Source: UBA668 sp041394605
Lineage (GTDB): Bacteria > Actinomycetota > Acidimicrobiia > Acidimicrobiales > Ilumatobacteraceae
Assembly: GCA_041394605.1 (NCBI GenBank)
Contig: JAWKHX010000005.1
Coordinates: 310,001 to 374,000, forward strand
Direction of reading: 5' to 3'
DNA: 64,000 bases
Each line of letters opens with the position of its first letter. Positions within the stretch are counted from its first letter, which is position 1. Below the pieces are notes generated by a model that saw only the letters and a program-made list of their open reading frames with translations, was not told where the DNA came from and made no database searches. This document shows positions 34,445-42,974 of this stretch, in pieces. The position numbers were made by a program, and so were the translations under genes.

Positions 34445-34574
34445 GGCGTCACGCTAGCCGTGGCCCGGCGAACGGCCCCGTCAGGTCAGATCGACGTCGG
34501 GTGGCTCGTCGTCGTCGGCCAGCACGTCGGCGCCGCCCCCGTGCGCCGTCCACTGGGAGCTCTCCCGGGCTTGG

Positions 34575-35267
34575 CTACTGCTCCGTGATCGTGACGGACT
34601 GGATGTCGATGGGTTGCAGCGGGGGGCCGTCGGCCGGGTTGGCCACCAGGTTCAGCTGAGCCACCAGGCCGAGGTCGTCGTCGGTCACCTGGCCGAACAG
34701 GGTGTAGTTGGGAGGCAGCATCGCGCCGTCGTCGCCGGTGATGATGAAGAACTGGCTGCCATTGGTGTCCGGCCCGGAGTTGGCCATGGCCACGGACCCC
34801 AGCCGGTAGGCGGCCTGGCCGTCGGTCTCGTCGGGGAACCGGTAGCCCGGCCCGCCACTGCCGGTGGCCGTGGGGTCGCCGCACTGCACCACGAAGTTCT
34901 GGATCGCGCGGTGGCAGGTGGTGCCGTCGAAGTAGTGGTAGCGGGCCAGGTTGACGAAGCTGTTGACCGTGAGCGGGGCGGTACCGGCCAGCAGATCCAC
35001 ATGGAACGTGCCCTGGTTGGTGACGATCACGGCCTGGTAGGCCACGCCCTCGCGCAGGCAGGTGGGCGGGTACGCGTCGAACTGGGTGACCCTGGGTGCG
35101 CTGCCGTCGGCCGCCGCGCACCCTTCGGGCAGCGTTGCCGCGGCGGGCTGGTCGCCCGTGCCGCCGACGGTGGAGTCTGCCGCGTCGCCACACGCCGCAG
35201 GCACCACCAGCGCCACGGCAGCGATCGCCCAGAGTGACCGGCGGGTGTGGCGAGGGGGTCGAACCAT
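34575..35267 (-). CDS. Cyclophilin-type peptidyl-prolyl isomerase, secreted
   Basis: A 230-residue protein. An N-terminal signal sequence ends VVPAAC, a lipobox with unusual Pro at -3, so lipid anchoring is likely but not certain. The cyclophilin core is complete: VNSFVNLARYHYFDGTTCHRAI, FVVQCGDP, GPGYRFPDE, and GSQFFIITG. It would assist folding of exported proteins. The ATG lies seven bases behind CAGAGT (35275-35280, minus strand). The 130 bp downstream, before the GH18 gene, hold nothing recognised. Confidence 0.88.
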   Translation of the reverse strand: MVRPPRHTRRSLWAIAAVALVVPAACGDAADSTVGGTGDQPAAATLPEGCAAADGSAPRVTQFDAYPPTCLREGVAYQAVIVTNQGTFHVDLLAGTAPLTVNSFVNLARYHYFDGTTCHRAIQNFVVQCGDPTATGSGGPGYRFPDETDGQAAYRLGSVAMANSGPDTNGSQFFIITGDDGAMLPPNYTLFGQVTDDDLGLVAQLNLVANPADGPPLQPIDIQSVTITEQ

Positions 35268-35394
35268 GCGCAGCACTCTGCCATGAGCAGGTCGTGCTCC
35301 GCCGGGCACCACAGAGGGTGCTCGGCCGGCCGCGGGCCCGCTGCTACCGTCGGCTCGGCTCTGCGTCAACGGCGGCGCATCGGAGGTGGGTGTG

Positions 35395-38300
35395 ATGGGT
35401 GCTCGTTCGGTCATGCGCGGCATGTTCGCAACATTGTTGGCGGTGCCGGTAATGGCGGTTGCGGCGGCGGCCCCTGTGGGGGTGCCGTCGGCCTCGGCCG
35501 CACCCGTCGAGTGCCTCAACGTGGACGGCTGTGACGGTTCGTTGAACCTCGTCTCGTCCGTGGTCGGCGGCGGGGTGTACGCCGTGAACTACACGGTCTC
35601 GGACGGCGTCACCGATGTCGCCAGTGGTTCGCTGAACGACATCGTCGCCTCGGTCGACGATCGGGTCACCCTCACGGGGGGCACCACCTACACGGTGACC
35701 TTCGATGGTCCGTCCCCGTACGTCTACATCGTGAACACGGACTGCGACACCCTGTCGCCCACTCCCGTGAGCACGGGCGTGGTGTCGTTCACCTACGCCG
35801 TGGAGCAACCCACCACGGTCACGTGCTTCGTGGAACTCGGGATGAAGGCCACCCTCACGGTGGAGAAGTTCACCGACTTCGCCGTGGACGAGACGTTCGC
35901 CTTCGTGGCCCACGGCGAGAGCGAGGAGGTGCCGATCGACGTCGACGTGTCCTCGAACGTGTTCCTCTTCGGCGGCGGCGGCTCGACGTCGGTGTGGCTG
36001 ACCCCTGGTGAGTGGTCGGTCGACGAACTTGCCGATCCGTGGTGGCGGCTCGCCGACGTGCAGTGCCGCGACGACCGCAACCAGCCCTTCGACGTCAACG
36101 GCTTCCTGGCCGAGCCCGGCGGCACCTACCGGTGCCAGTTCAACAACGAGTTGGGCGCAGCCGTGCTCATCGACAAGGACTACGTGTCCGGCGCGAAGGG
36201 GAGCACGACGTTCATGGGCACCTGGTCGCCCGACCCGTTCGAGATCCTCACCGATGGCCCGAACGAGCCGATCTGGATCCCGGCCGGGCAGCACACCGTG
36301 ACGGAACTGGGCGGCGGGTATCTGCCGTCCGGGCAGTGCACCACCAATGTGGGTGAGTCCTCGGTCGACAGCTTCGGCGGGCCGAGCGTGGATTTCACGG
36401 CTCCGTACGGGTCGATGACGGTCTGCAGCTTCAGCAACTGGGCACTGCCGGTGGTCCACATCAGCAAGTACGTGGACACCGTCACCGACAACCCGACGTT
36501 CACGTTCACCTCCTCGGAAGGATCCACCGAGGTGGTGGCCCACCAGCCGGGCGAAGTCGGCCCGATTGCCACGGAGGGGACGCTGGTCGTCAGGCCCGGC
36601 GCTCAGACCATCTTCGAGGGTGGCTCCCTCGGGTGGGAGCTCGACGGCGTGACCTGTGTGGATGAGGGCGAGAACCCGGTCGGTGTCGATACAGGCCCGG
36701 GGAACGCCTTCGTGGTGAACCTGGAGGTCGGTGACGAGATCTGGTGCAACGTGTACAACGTCCGTGCCCTCAGCCTGGACAAGGCAGCGGTGTCGCTGAC
36801 GCCGACCGGCGAACGTGGTGTGTACGACGCGGAGTGGACGGTCACCATCACCAACCCATTCCCTGATGTGGTGTCGTTCGACTCCTCGACGCTCGTCGAC
36901 AGCCTGGACGCGGAGGCCTCGGTCGACCTGCTGGACTTCCATGCAACGGACCCCAACGATGCGCCGATCGCCGATGCGGACATCACCGGCGTGCTGGCAA
37001 CGGACGTGGAGGTGCCCGGGCAATCGTCGCTGACCTGGCACGTCTACGCCACGGTGAGGATCCTTCCCAACGCCGGGCCGTCGGTGCTGTTCTGCCCGGG
37101 TGTTCTCGGCGGCGAACCCAGCGGGCTGGTCAACGTGGCGGCGTTGGAGTACTCGGACAGCGAGGCCGGCGATGGTGCGCTGACCGCCTACTCGTGCATC
37201 GACCTGCCCGCTGCCGACCCCACGGTGGACAAGGTGGCCGACGGCGGCCCGCAGCCGGTGGACGGCTCATGGTCGCAGGCATACACGATCACGGTCTCCA
37301 ACCCGACCGACGGCTTCGCCTCGGCGGACCTGTACGAGACGATCGACTTCGGCCTGCCCTTCGAGGTGGTCGGGTTCACCGTGCAGGGTCCGGGCGGTGG
37401 GCCGGCGGACGAGTACGACGTGTGGTCCACCCCGCAGCTGATCGCCGGTGGGGTGCTGCTGGGCGCCCACGAGACGGTGACCTTCGAGGTCGTCGTCACG
37501 TTCGACGCCGTCGTGCCCGACGCGGTGGACTTCTTCGACGGTGAGGTGAACCTGGAGGGTTGGTTCTGCGACACCGGCCTCGGCGGTGGTGCACCGTCCG
37601 GCCTGTTGAACCGTGTCGACATCGTGGTCGATGGGTTCGTCGGGTTGGCAGAGTTGGGGCCGTGGGCGTCGGCCAGCGCGTGCCACGACGGCCCGTCGCC
37701 GAACCTCGTGATCGACAAGAACATCGTCGACTACCACTACGTCGACAACGACGCGGTCGTCGTGGACTACGACATCGTCGTCGACAACTCAGCGAACGAC
37801 GACAACTCGTCGCCGCTGGACGCACCGTTCTTCTTCATTGAGTCGGCGACGCCCGCCGGTGGCATCGAGATCGCCGACTGGGAGTTGCTCGGCGTGGACG
37901 GTGGCGTCGAGAACGAGGACTTCGAACTGTCGGCGGATCCGTACGGCCAGATGATGGTTCTCGGCATCGTGCCGGCTGACGCCACCATGGTCTTCCACGT
38001 CCGCTACACGTACCTGGTCGACATCGAATTCGGCTGGAACGGCCAGTGCTTCGACGGCACGCTCGACACCGAGTTCTTCGCGGGCCAGCTCGGCGGGGCC
38101 TACAACCTGGTGCTGTGGGTCGACCCGTTCACCACCGGGTCCGGGATCCTTCCGATCTTCTCCGGCCCGCTCGCCGGGTCGGCCAGTCGCCAACGCCTGG
38201 AGAGGGCGATCGCGTTGCCGCCTCAGGCGAGCGGTCTCGGCGTCGCCTACGACTGCCTGCCGCTGAGCGGTGTGTGGATTCACAAAGATGTCGTGAACGA

Positions 38301-39687
38301 CAACGGGGGCGACTTGGACCCGGGCGACTTCTCGTTCACCGTCACCCCAACGGGTCCGAGCGCGTGTGATCCGGCCCCGTGCCCCAGTGAACCGGTTGCC
38401 CGCGCGGTGGACGAGGACACGCCCACCCTCGTGGTGTCCGGCGACTATGTCCTGTCCGAGGACGTGGTGGACGGGTACGACCAGGGCTACTTCTCCTGCG
38501 AGGGCATCTACCTCGGCGACCGGGTGCCCGACATCGTGCCGCTGTCGCTCGACGAGTACGGCGGCGGGCTGGCCGCCGCAGGCCGGCCGGTCCGCACGGA
38601 GGTCCCTGCCGACCCCGGGACCCTCCCGCTGACGATGGAAGCGTCGTACGGCTACGACTGCTCGATCACCAACGAGGACGCTCCCGCCGACCTGTCGCTC
38701 ACCAAGAGCGACGGTGGCGCCACGGCGATCGCCGGTGGCGCGCCGGTGACGTTCACGTTCACCGTCACCAACGAGTGGGGCTTCGCCAGCAGCGACGCCA
38801 CCGTCACCGACGAACTGCCGGCCGGCTGGTCGTGGGACGCCGATTCCGTGGTGGGCTGCCCCACGACGGCCACGTTCATCGGGCAGGCGATGCAGTGCAC
38901 CATCCCGGCGGCGTCATTGGCGCTCACGGGCGACAGCGTGCAGTTCTCCGTTCAGGCCTCGCTGGCCGCCGACGCAGCGTCGGGCGACTACCTCAACATG
39001 GCGGTGGTGGACAGCGAGGACGATCCGTTGTCGGCGACGCCGGCGTGCCTCACGGTGGTCGGCGTGGGCGGGCGGGAAGCCAACAACGTCGCCTGCGAGG
39101 TCACCCCTGCCGAGCGTGCCGCCACGATGTCGGCCACCAAGGTGTCCAACGCCGCCGGCCCGGTGGCCATCGGCGGCACCGTGGTGTTCACGCTCACCGT
39201 CACCAACCACGGCCCGTCCACCGTGCTGGCCGGTACCACGATGCTGGACGACCTGCCCGCCGGGCTGACGTTCATCTCGGCCATCGGTTCGGGCTGGTCG
39301 TGCAACGCGGTGGACCCGGTGGTGTGCGAGTACGGCTCGGACATCGGTGTGGGCGAGACGGCCCCGCCGGTGCTGGTCACCACCAAGATCGCCGTGGGTG
39401 CCAGTGGCACGATCACCAACACCGGGACGTTCACCGGCATCGTGGATGTGGAACCGGTGGACCTCGCGGACGTGCCGCGCCCGACCGAGGTGTCGCTGGC
39501 CGCGCAGCCCGTGGTGGTCACCGCCACCGCCGTCGCCTCGGCCGTTGCGGTGGTGCAGGTGCGCAGCGGCGGGACCATCCCGGTCACCGGCGCCGACAGC
39601 CTGGCGTGGGCCCGGCTCTCGGTGGCGCTGGTGGGCGTGGGTGGTGCTGCCTGGCTGGTCAGCCGGCGTCGTCGCCGCCCGGCCTGA
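35395..39687 (+). CDS. Giant surface protein with DUF11-like repeats and sortase signal
   Basis: A 1430-residue secreted protein. It has a signal peptide (residues 1-36, ending ASAAP), several beta domains of the DUF5979 and prealbumin-like kind rich in paired Cys, and DUF11-like repeats near the C-terminus. Two clear DUF11 copies begin DLSLTKSDGGATAIAGG and ATMSATKVSNAAGPVAIGG. The C-terminus has IPVTG (an LPxTG-like sorting motif), a hydrophobic helix and RRRRRPA, so anchoring to the wall by sortase is expected. The ATG has GGAGG eight bases upstream. It lies alone between cyclophilin and the carboxylase/reductase. Likely an adhesin or stalk protein; partners unknown. Confidence 0.8.
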   Translation: MGARSVMRGMFATLLAVPVMAVAAAAPVGVPSASAAPVECLNVDGCDGSLNLVSSVVGGGVYAVNYTVSDGVTDVASGSLNDIVASVDDRVTLTGGTTYTVTFDGPSPYVYIVNTDCDTLSPTPVSTGVVSFTYAVEQPTTVTCFVELGMKATLTVEKFTDFAVDETFAFVAHGESEEVPIDVDVSSNVFLFGGGGSTSVWLTPGEWSVDELADPWWRLADVQCRDDRNQPFDVNGFLAEPGGTYRCQFNNELGAAVLIDKDYVSGAKGSTTFMGTWSPDPFEILTDGPNEPIWIPAGQHTVTELGGGYLPSGQCTTNVGESSVDSFGGPSVDFTAPYGSMTVCSFSNWALPVVHISKYVDTVTDNPTFTFTSSEGSTEVVAHQPGEVGPIATEGTLVVRPGAQTIFEGGSLGWELDGVTCVDEGENPVGVDTGPGNAFVVNLEVGDEIWCNVYNVRALSLDKAAVSLTPTGERGVYDAEWTVTITNPFPDVVSFDSSTLVDSLDAEASVDLLDFHATDPNDAPIADADITGVLATDVEVPGQSSLTWHVYATVRILPNAGPSVLFCPGVLGGEPSGLVNVAALEYSDSEAGDGALTAYSCIDLPAADPTVDKVADGGPQPVDGSWSQAYTITVSNPTDGFASADLYETIDFGLPFEVVGFTVQGPGGGPADEYDVWSTPQLIAGGVLLGAHETVTFEVVVTFDAVVPDAVDFFDGEVNLEGWFCDTGLGGGAPSGLLNRVDIVVDGFVGLAELGPWASASACHDGPSPNLVIDKNIVDYHYVDNDAVVVDYDIVVDNSANDDNSSPLDAPFFFIESATPAGGIEIADWELLGVDGGVENEDFELSADPYGQMMVLGIVPADATMVFHVRYTYLVDIEFGWNGQCFDGTLDTEFFAGQLGGAYNLVLWVDPFTTGSGILPIFSGPLAGSASRQRLERAIALPPQASGLGVAYDCLPLSGVWIHKDVVNDNGGDLDPGDFSFTVTPTGPSACDPAPCPSEPVARAVDEDTPTLVVSGDYVLSEDVVDGYDQGYFSCEGIYLGDRVPDIVPLSLDEYGGGLAAAGRPVRTEVPADPGTLPLTMEASYGYDCSITNEDAPADLSLTKSDGGATAIAGGAPVTFTFTVTNEWGFASSDATVTDELPAGWSWDADSVVGCPTTATFIGQAMQCTIPAASLALTGDSVQFSVQASLAADAASGDYLNMAVVDSEDDPLSATPACLTVVGVGGREANNVACEVTPAERAATMSATKVSNAAGPVAIGGTVVFTLTVTNHGPSTVLAGTTMLDDLPAGLTFISAIGSGWSCNAVDPVVCEYGSDIGVGETAPPVLVTTKIAVGASGTITNTGTFTGIVDVEPVDLADVPRPTEVSLAAQPVVVTATAVASAVAVVQVRSGGTIPVTGADSLAWARLSVALVGVGGAAWLVSRRRRRPA

Positions 39688-39743
39688 CCACCGCGCTCGG
39701 TCGATGTGCCGCCCGGGTGGGCGGGCCGGTTCGCCCGGCCTGC

Positions 39744-39757
39744 TTACCCGTCGGTAA
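39744..39757. promoter_or_regulatory. Operator-like palindrome TTACC-N4-GGTAA, copy 2
   Basis: TTACCCGTCGGTAA overlaps the -10 box TAACAT (39755-39760), which ends six bases before the ATG at 39767. A protein bound here would block the promoter. Same half-sites and spacing as the site at 31624. Confidence 0.6.
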
Positions 39758-39766
39758 CATCGGCCC

Positions 39767-41095
39767 ATGCAGGAGATCCTCGACGCCATCCAGTCCGGCG
39801 CGTCCGCCGACGACTTCGCCAACCTGGCCATCCCGGACTCATACCGTGCGGTCCACGTGCTGAAGGCCGAGCAGGACATGTGGGCCGGTACCCCCACCAA
39901 GGAGAAGGACCCGCGCAAGAGCCTGCACGTGGGTGAGGTGCCCACGCCGGAACTGGCCCCCGACGAGGTGTACCTGGCCGTGATGGCCAGCAGCATCAAC
40001 TTCAACACGGTGTGGTCGAGCATCTTCGAGCCGGTCTCCACGTTCGGCCCGATGGCCCGCCTGGCCCGGGAGAGCTCGTGGGCGGCCCGCCACGACCAGC
40101 CGTACCAGGTGGTGGGCAGCGATGCCTCTGGCGTGGTGCTGCGGGTGGGTGCCGCGGTGCGCAACTGGAAGCCCGGCGACCGGGTGACGGTGCACTGCAA
40201 CCATGTGGACGACCAGGACCAGAGCGCCCACGACGACTCGATGATGGCCGCCAATCAGCGGATCTGGGGTTACGAGACCAACTTCGGCGGTCTCGCCGAC
40301 CTGGCGGTGGTGAAGGCCAACCAGTTGATGCCCAAGCCCGAGCACCTCACGTGGGAGGAAGCGGCCGTCAACGCGCTGTGCAACTCCACGTCGTACCGCA
40401 TGCTGGTGTCCCGCAACGGGGCGCAGATGAAGCAGGGCGACGTGGTGCTGATCTGGGGTGCCACCGGTGGCATCGGGGCCTATGCCACCCAGTACGTCCT
40501 GAACGGCGGCGGCATCCCGGTGTGTGTGGTCAGCTCGCCGGACAAGGCGCAGATCCTGCGCAAGATGGGCGTGGAGCACATCATCGACCGTGCCGCCGCG
40601 GACTACCACTTCTTCGACGAGAACGGCGTCCACGACGAAGGCGAGTGGCGGCGCCTCGGCAAGGACATCCGCAGCATGTGCGGCGAGGACCCGGACATCG
40701 TGTTCGAGCACCCCGGCCGCTCCACGTTCGGCGCTTCGATGTACGTGGTGAAGCGGGGCGGCACCGTGGTCACCTGCGCAGCCACCAGCGGCTTCATGAT
40801 GGAGTTCGACAACCGCCACTTCTGGATGCGCCTGAAGCGCCTGGTGGGCAGTCACTTCGCCAACTACAAGGAGGCGTGGGAGGCCAACCGGCTGATCAGC
40901 AAGGGCATGATCCACCCGGTGATGAGCCAGGTGTTCCCCCTGGAGCAGACCGGCGAGGCCGCCTACCAGGTGCACCACAATGTGCACGAGGGCAAGATCG
41001 CCGTGCTCGCCCTGGCGCCCCAGGAGGGGCTGGGCGTCACCGACCCGGCCCTGCGGGCCAAGGTCGGTGAGCGCCTCAACTGGTTCCGTCGCTAG
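39767..41095 (+). CDS. ccr: Crotonyl-CoA carboxylase/reductase
   Basis: A 442-residue medium-chain dehydrogenase/reductase that makes ethylmalonyl-CoA from crotonyl-CoA, CO2 and NADPH. The length and family-specific segments match CCR rather than plain enoyl reductases: SSINFNTVWSSIFEP, VVGSDASGVVLRVG, WGYETNFGGLADLAVV (CO2-pocket region), WGATGGIGAYATQY (NADPH), and GSHFANYKEAWEANRL. It is a key step of the ethylmalonyl-CoA pathway or of extender-unit supply. It appears leaderless, under the palindrome at 39744. Its TAG stop overlaps that of the convergent gene through a shared CTAG. Confidence 0.92.
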   Translation: MQEILDAIQSGASADDFANLAIPDSYRAVHVLKAEQDMWAGTPTKEKDPRKSLHVGEVPTPELAPDEVYLAVMASSINFNTVWSSIFEPVSTFGPMARLARESSWAARHDQPYQVVGSDASGVVLRVGAAVRNWKPGDRVTVHCNHVDDQDQSAHDDSMMAANQRIWGYETNFGGLADLAVVKANQLMPKPEHLTWEEAAVNALCNSTSYRMLVSRNGAQMKQGDVVLIWGATGGIGAYATQYVLNGGGIPVCVVSSPDKAQILRKMGVEHIIDRAAADYHFFDENGVHDEGEWRRLGKDIRSMCGEDPDIVFEHPGRSTFGASMYVVKRGGTVVTCAATSGFMMEFDNRHFWMRLKRLVGSHFANYKEAWEANRLISKGMIHPVMSQVFPLEQTGEAAYQVHHNVHEGKIAVLALAPQEGLGVTDPALRAKVGERLNWFRR

Positions 41096-41949
41096 ACGAT
41101 CGCCGCCAGCAACGCCTCGACCTGGTTGGACAGTTCGGGGGCCACGATCAGCTCGGCCCACTGGCCGGTGCCGGCCAGCTGCCACACCACCACGGTGCCG
41201 TCGGCGAGGTCCACGCGCCAGCCGTTGTCGCCGTTGATCGTCACGGGGGTCACCTGTCCCTCGGGCAGCGCCTCCAACTGGCCGCGGTAGCCACCGACCG
41301 TCAGCTGCACCGTGGGGATGTAGCTGCTGGTCGGGTCGGTGACGGCGGGGGTGTAGAGCTGCTCCTGCCACGAGCCGGCGAGGTGGTCGCCGAAGCCGGC
41401 GAGCTCCCAGCCGTCCACCGGCAGCACGTAGGGCAGGCCGGAGCCGGGTGCGAGCTGGGCCGTGAGGTCGGCGATCTCGGCGTCGGTGAGGCCGTAGCCG
41501 GTGACGTACGGCTCGGCCGCGTCCGGTGACGTGGAGAGGATGAGGATGTCGGTGCCGTCGGCGGTGTCGCGGGTCCAGGCCATGGCGAAACCACCGATGC
41601 CCGGCCGGTCGACGGTGACCACCTCGCCGCCGACGAAGTCGGGCGACACGATGGCCAACGGCATCGACCCCTTGTCCGGTGCCTGCGTGGTTGGTGGCAC
41701 GCCGGTGGTGTCGGGCTCCGGGGTGGTCGGCGTGGTGGCCGGTGCCGGCTGGCCGTCACCCCGCGTCGCCAGGGCGACGACGCCACCGGCGACCAGCACG
41801 GTTGCCGCGGCAACCGCAAGCCACCGTGCCCTGTGGTGCTCGGTGCGGCGGAGGGTGACGACATTGGTCGTCTCGGGGATGGCCGCGGTGGCCACTTCGT
41901 CGAGGGCCATCCGCAGGCGGTCGATGACCTGTTCGTCGGTGAGGCTCAT
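41092..41949 (-). CDS. Membrane protein cotranscribed with the ECF sigma factor
   Basis: A 285-residue protein with one membrane helix (WLAVAAATVLVAGGVVALA, about residues 43-61). It has a short cytoplasmic part (MSLTDEQVIDRLRMALDEVA), a Pro/Thr-rich linker and an outside domain of about 190 residues. Its ATG overlaps the sigma-factor stop (ATGA). By position and topology it may be the anti-sigma partner, but no zinc-binding HxxxCxxC motif is present. The outer domain is not recognised. Confidence 0.65.
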   Translation of the reverse strand: MSLTDEQVIDRLRMALDEVATAAIPETTNVVTLRRTEHHRARWLAVAAATVLVAGGVVALATRGDGQPAPATTPTTPEPDTTGVPPTTQAPDKGSMPLAIVSPDFVGGEVVTVDRPGIGGFAMAWTRDTADGTDILILSTSPDAAEPYVTGYGLTDAEIADLTAQLAPGSGLPYVLPVDGWELAGFGDHLAGSWQEQLYTPAVTDPTSSYIPTVQLTVGGYRGQLEALPEGQVTPVTINGDNGWRVDLADGTVVVWQLAGTGQWAELIVAPELSNQVEALLAAIV

Positions 41950-42404
41950 TGGGTGATCTCCTTCTTCAGGGTGGCGATGCCGCGATGAAGCAGCACTCGC
42001 ACGGTGGCGGGCGCGCACTCCAGCGCGTCGCCGATGTCCTCGTCGGTCCAGTCGCACCAGTACCGCAGCGTCACTGCAGCCCGTTGCTTGTAGGGGAGTA
42101 CCCCGAGCGCGTCGAGCATCTCGCCGGTCTCCGGGCTGTAGCTGGTGGGGCTCCCGGCGGAGGCTCGTCGAGCCCTGCGCTGTTCGCGTTCGTGGGACCG
42201 CAACCACGAGCGGGCGCGGTTGACCACGGTGCGGCGGAGGTAGCCGGTGGGGTTGTCGAGTGTTGCGAGCCGTCCGCCCACCGCCGCCAACGAGTCGTGG
42301 GCAAGCTCTTCGGCCACCGCTCGCGAACCGACGAGGCCGACGGCCCAGCGCACGGCATCGGCGTGGTGGGCGCGGTAGAAGTCGTCGAACGAGGTGGTGT
42401 CCAT
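41946..42404 (-). CDS. ECF (extracytoplasmic function) sigma factor
   Basis: A 152-residue sigma-70-family protein. Region 2 covers FDDFYRAHHADAVRWAVGLVG through DNPTGYLRRTVVNRARSWL. Region 4 covers LPYKQRAAVTLRYWCDWTDEDIGDAL and APATVRVLLHRGIATLKKEI. It would direct RNA polymerase to a stress regulon. The ATG at 42404 gives the compact domain; in-frame ATG 42440, closely behind CAAAGT, would add 12 residues. It is the first gene of a two-gene operon, divergent from the epimerase. Confidence 0.85.
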   Translation of the reverse strand: MDTTSFDDFYRAHHADAVRWAVGLVGSRAVAEELAHDSLAAVGGRLATLDNPTGYLRRTVVNRARSWLRSHEREQRRARRASAGSPTSYSPETGEMLDALGVLPYKQRAAVTLRYWCDWTDEDIGDALECAPATVRVLLHRGIATLKKEITQ

Positions 42405-42484
42405 GGTGGGTGCTCGCAGCGCAATGGTTCTGCTCTGCATGCACACTTTGACGCCACCGGGCGCCGATCTGTTTCACTGTGCGC

Positions 42485-42904
42485 ATGCTGCTGACCGAGA
42501 TCGACCACATTGCCATCGCCGTCCGCGATCTGGAGGCGGCCATCGCCTACTACCAGGCGGCCTTCGGCGCCGAGGTGCACCACCGTGAGATCGTGGAGAG
42601 CGACGGGGTGGAGGAAGCGCTGGTGAAGGTGGCGGACAGCTACATCCAGCTCACGGCCGCCACCCGGGAGGACAGCCCGATCGCCAAGGCCATCGAGAAG
42701 CGTGGCGAGGGGCTGCACCATGTGGGCTATCGGGTGGACAACTGCCAGGAGGCGCTGGACGCAATGGTGGCCGCCGGGGCGACGCCGATCGACAAGGCCC
42801 CCCGCCCGGGCAGCCGCGGCACCACCGTGGCGTTCATCCACCCCAAGGGCAGCTTCGGCACCCTGATCGAACTGGTCCAGGAGAACCCCGGCGCCGCCCA
42901 CTGA
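42485..42904 (+). CDS. mce: Methylmalonyl-CoA epimerase (VOC family)
   Basis: A 139-residue glyoxalase-fold enzyme that interconverts methylmalonyl-CoA epimers. It has the two VOC halves: EIDHIAIAVRDLEAAIAYY with the first metal His, EIVESDGVEEALVKV, GEGLHHVGYRVDN with the second His, and GTLIELVQ with the Glu ligand. In the ethylmalonyl-CoA pathway the same enzyme serves ethylmalonyl-CoA, which fits the reductase gene 1.4 kb away. ATG 42485 was chosen; GTG 42479 is in frame too. A TTGACG at 42448 may be its -35. Confidence 0.88.
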   Translation: MLLTEIDHIAIAVRDLEAAIAYYQAAFGAEVHHREIVESDGVEEALVKVADSYIQLTAATREDSPIAKAIEKRGEGLHHVGYRVDNCQEALDAMVAAGATPIDKAPRPGSRGTTVAFIHPKGSFGTLIELVQENPGAAH

Positions 42905-42921
42905 CGCGGCCGCCACGGCGC

Positions 42922-42966
42922 AAGTTGGCGGTGAGGTGCGGTGGTACCGCCACTGAACGCCAACTT
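42922..42966 (+). repeat. 45-nt palindromic element, copy 3
   Basis: Same 9-bp terminal arms and TGCGGT/ACCGC inner arms as copies 1 and 2, same direction. It lies between the convergent epimerase and methyltransferase genes, 8 bp from the latter's stop codon. Confidence 0.85.
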
Positions 42967-42974
42967 GGGGGACG

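Noticed and set aside
34486..34574. Short minus-strand frame ending ADVLADDDEPPDVDLT after the cyclophilin gene
   Set aside because: No start codon in a useful position and overlap with the cyclophilin end; it could only be reached by frameshift.
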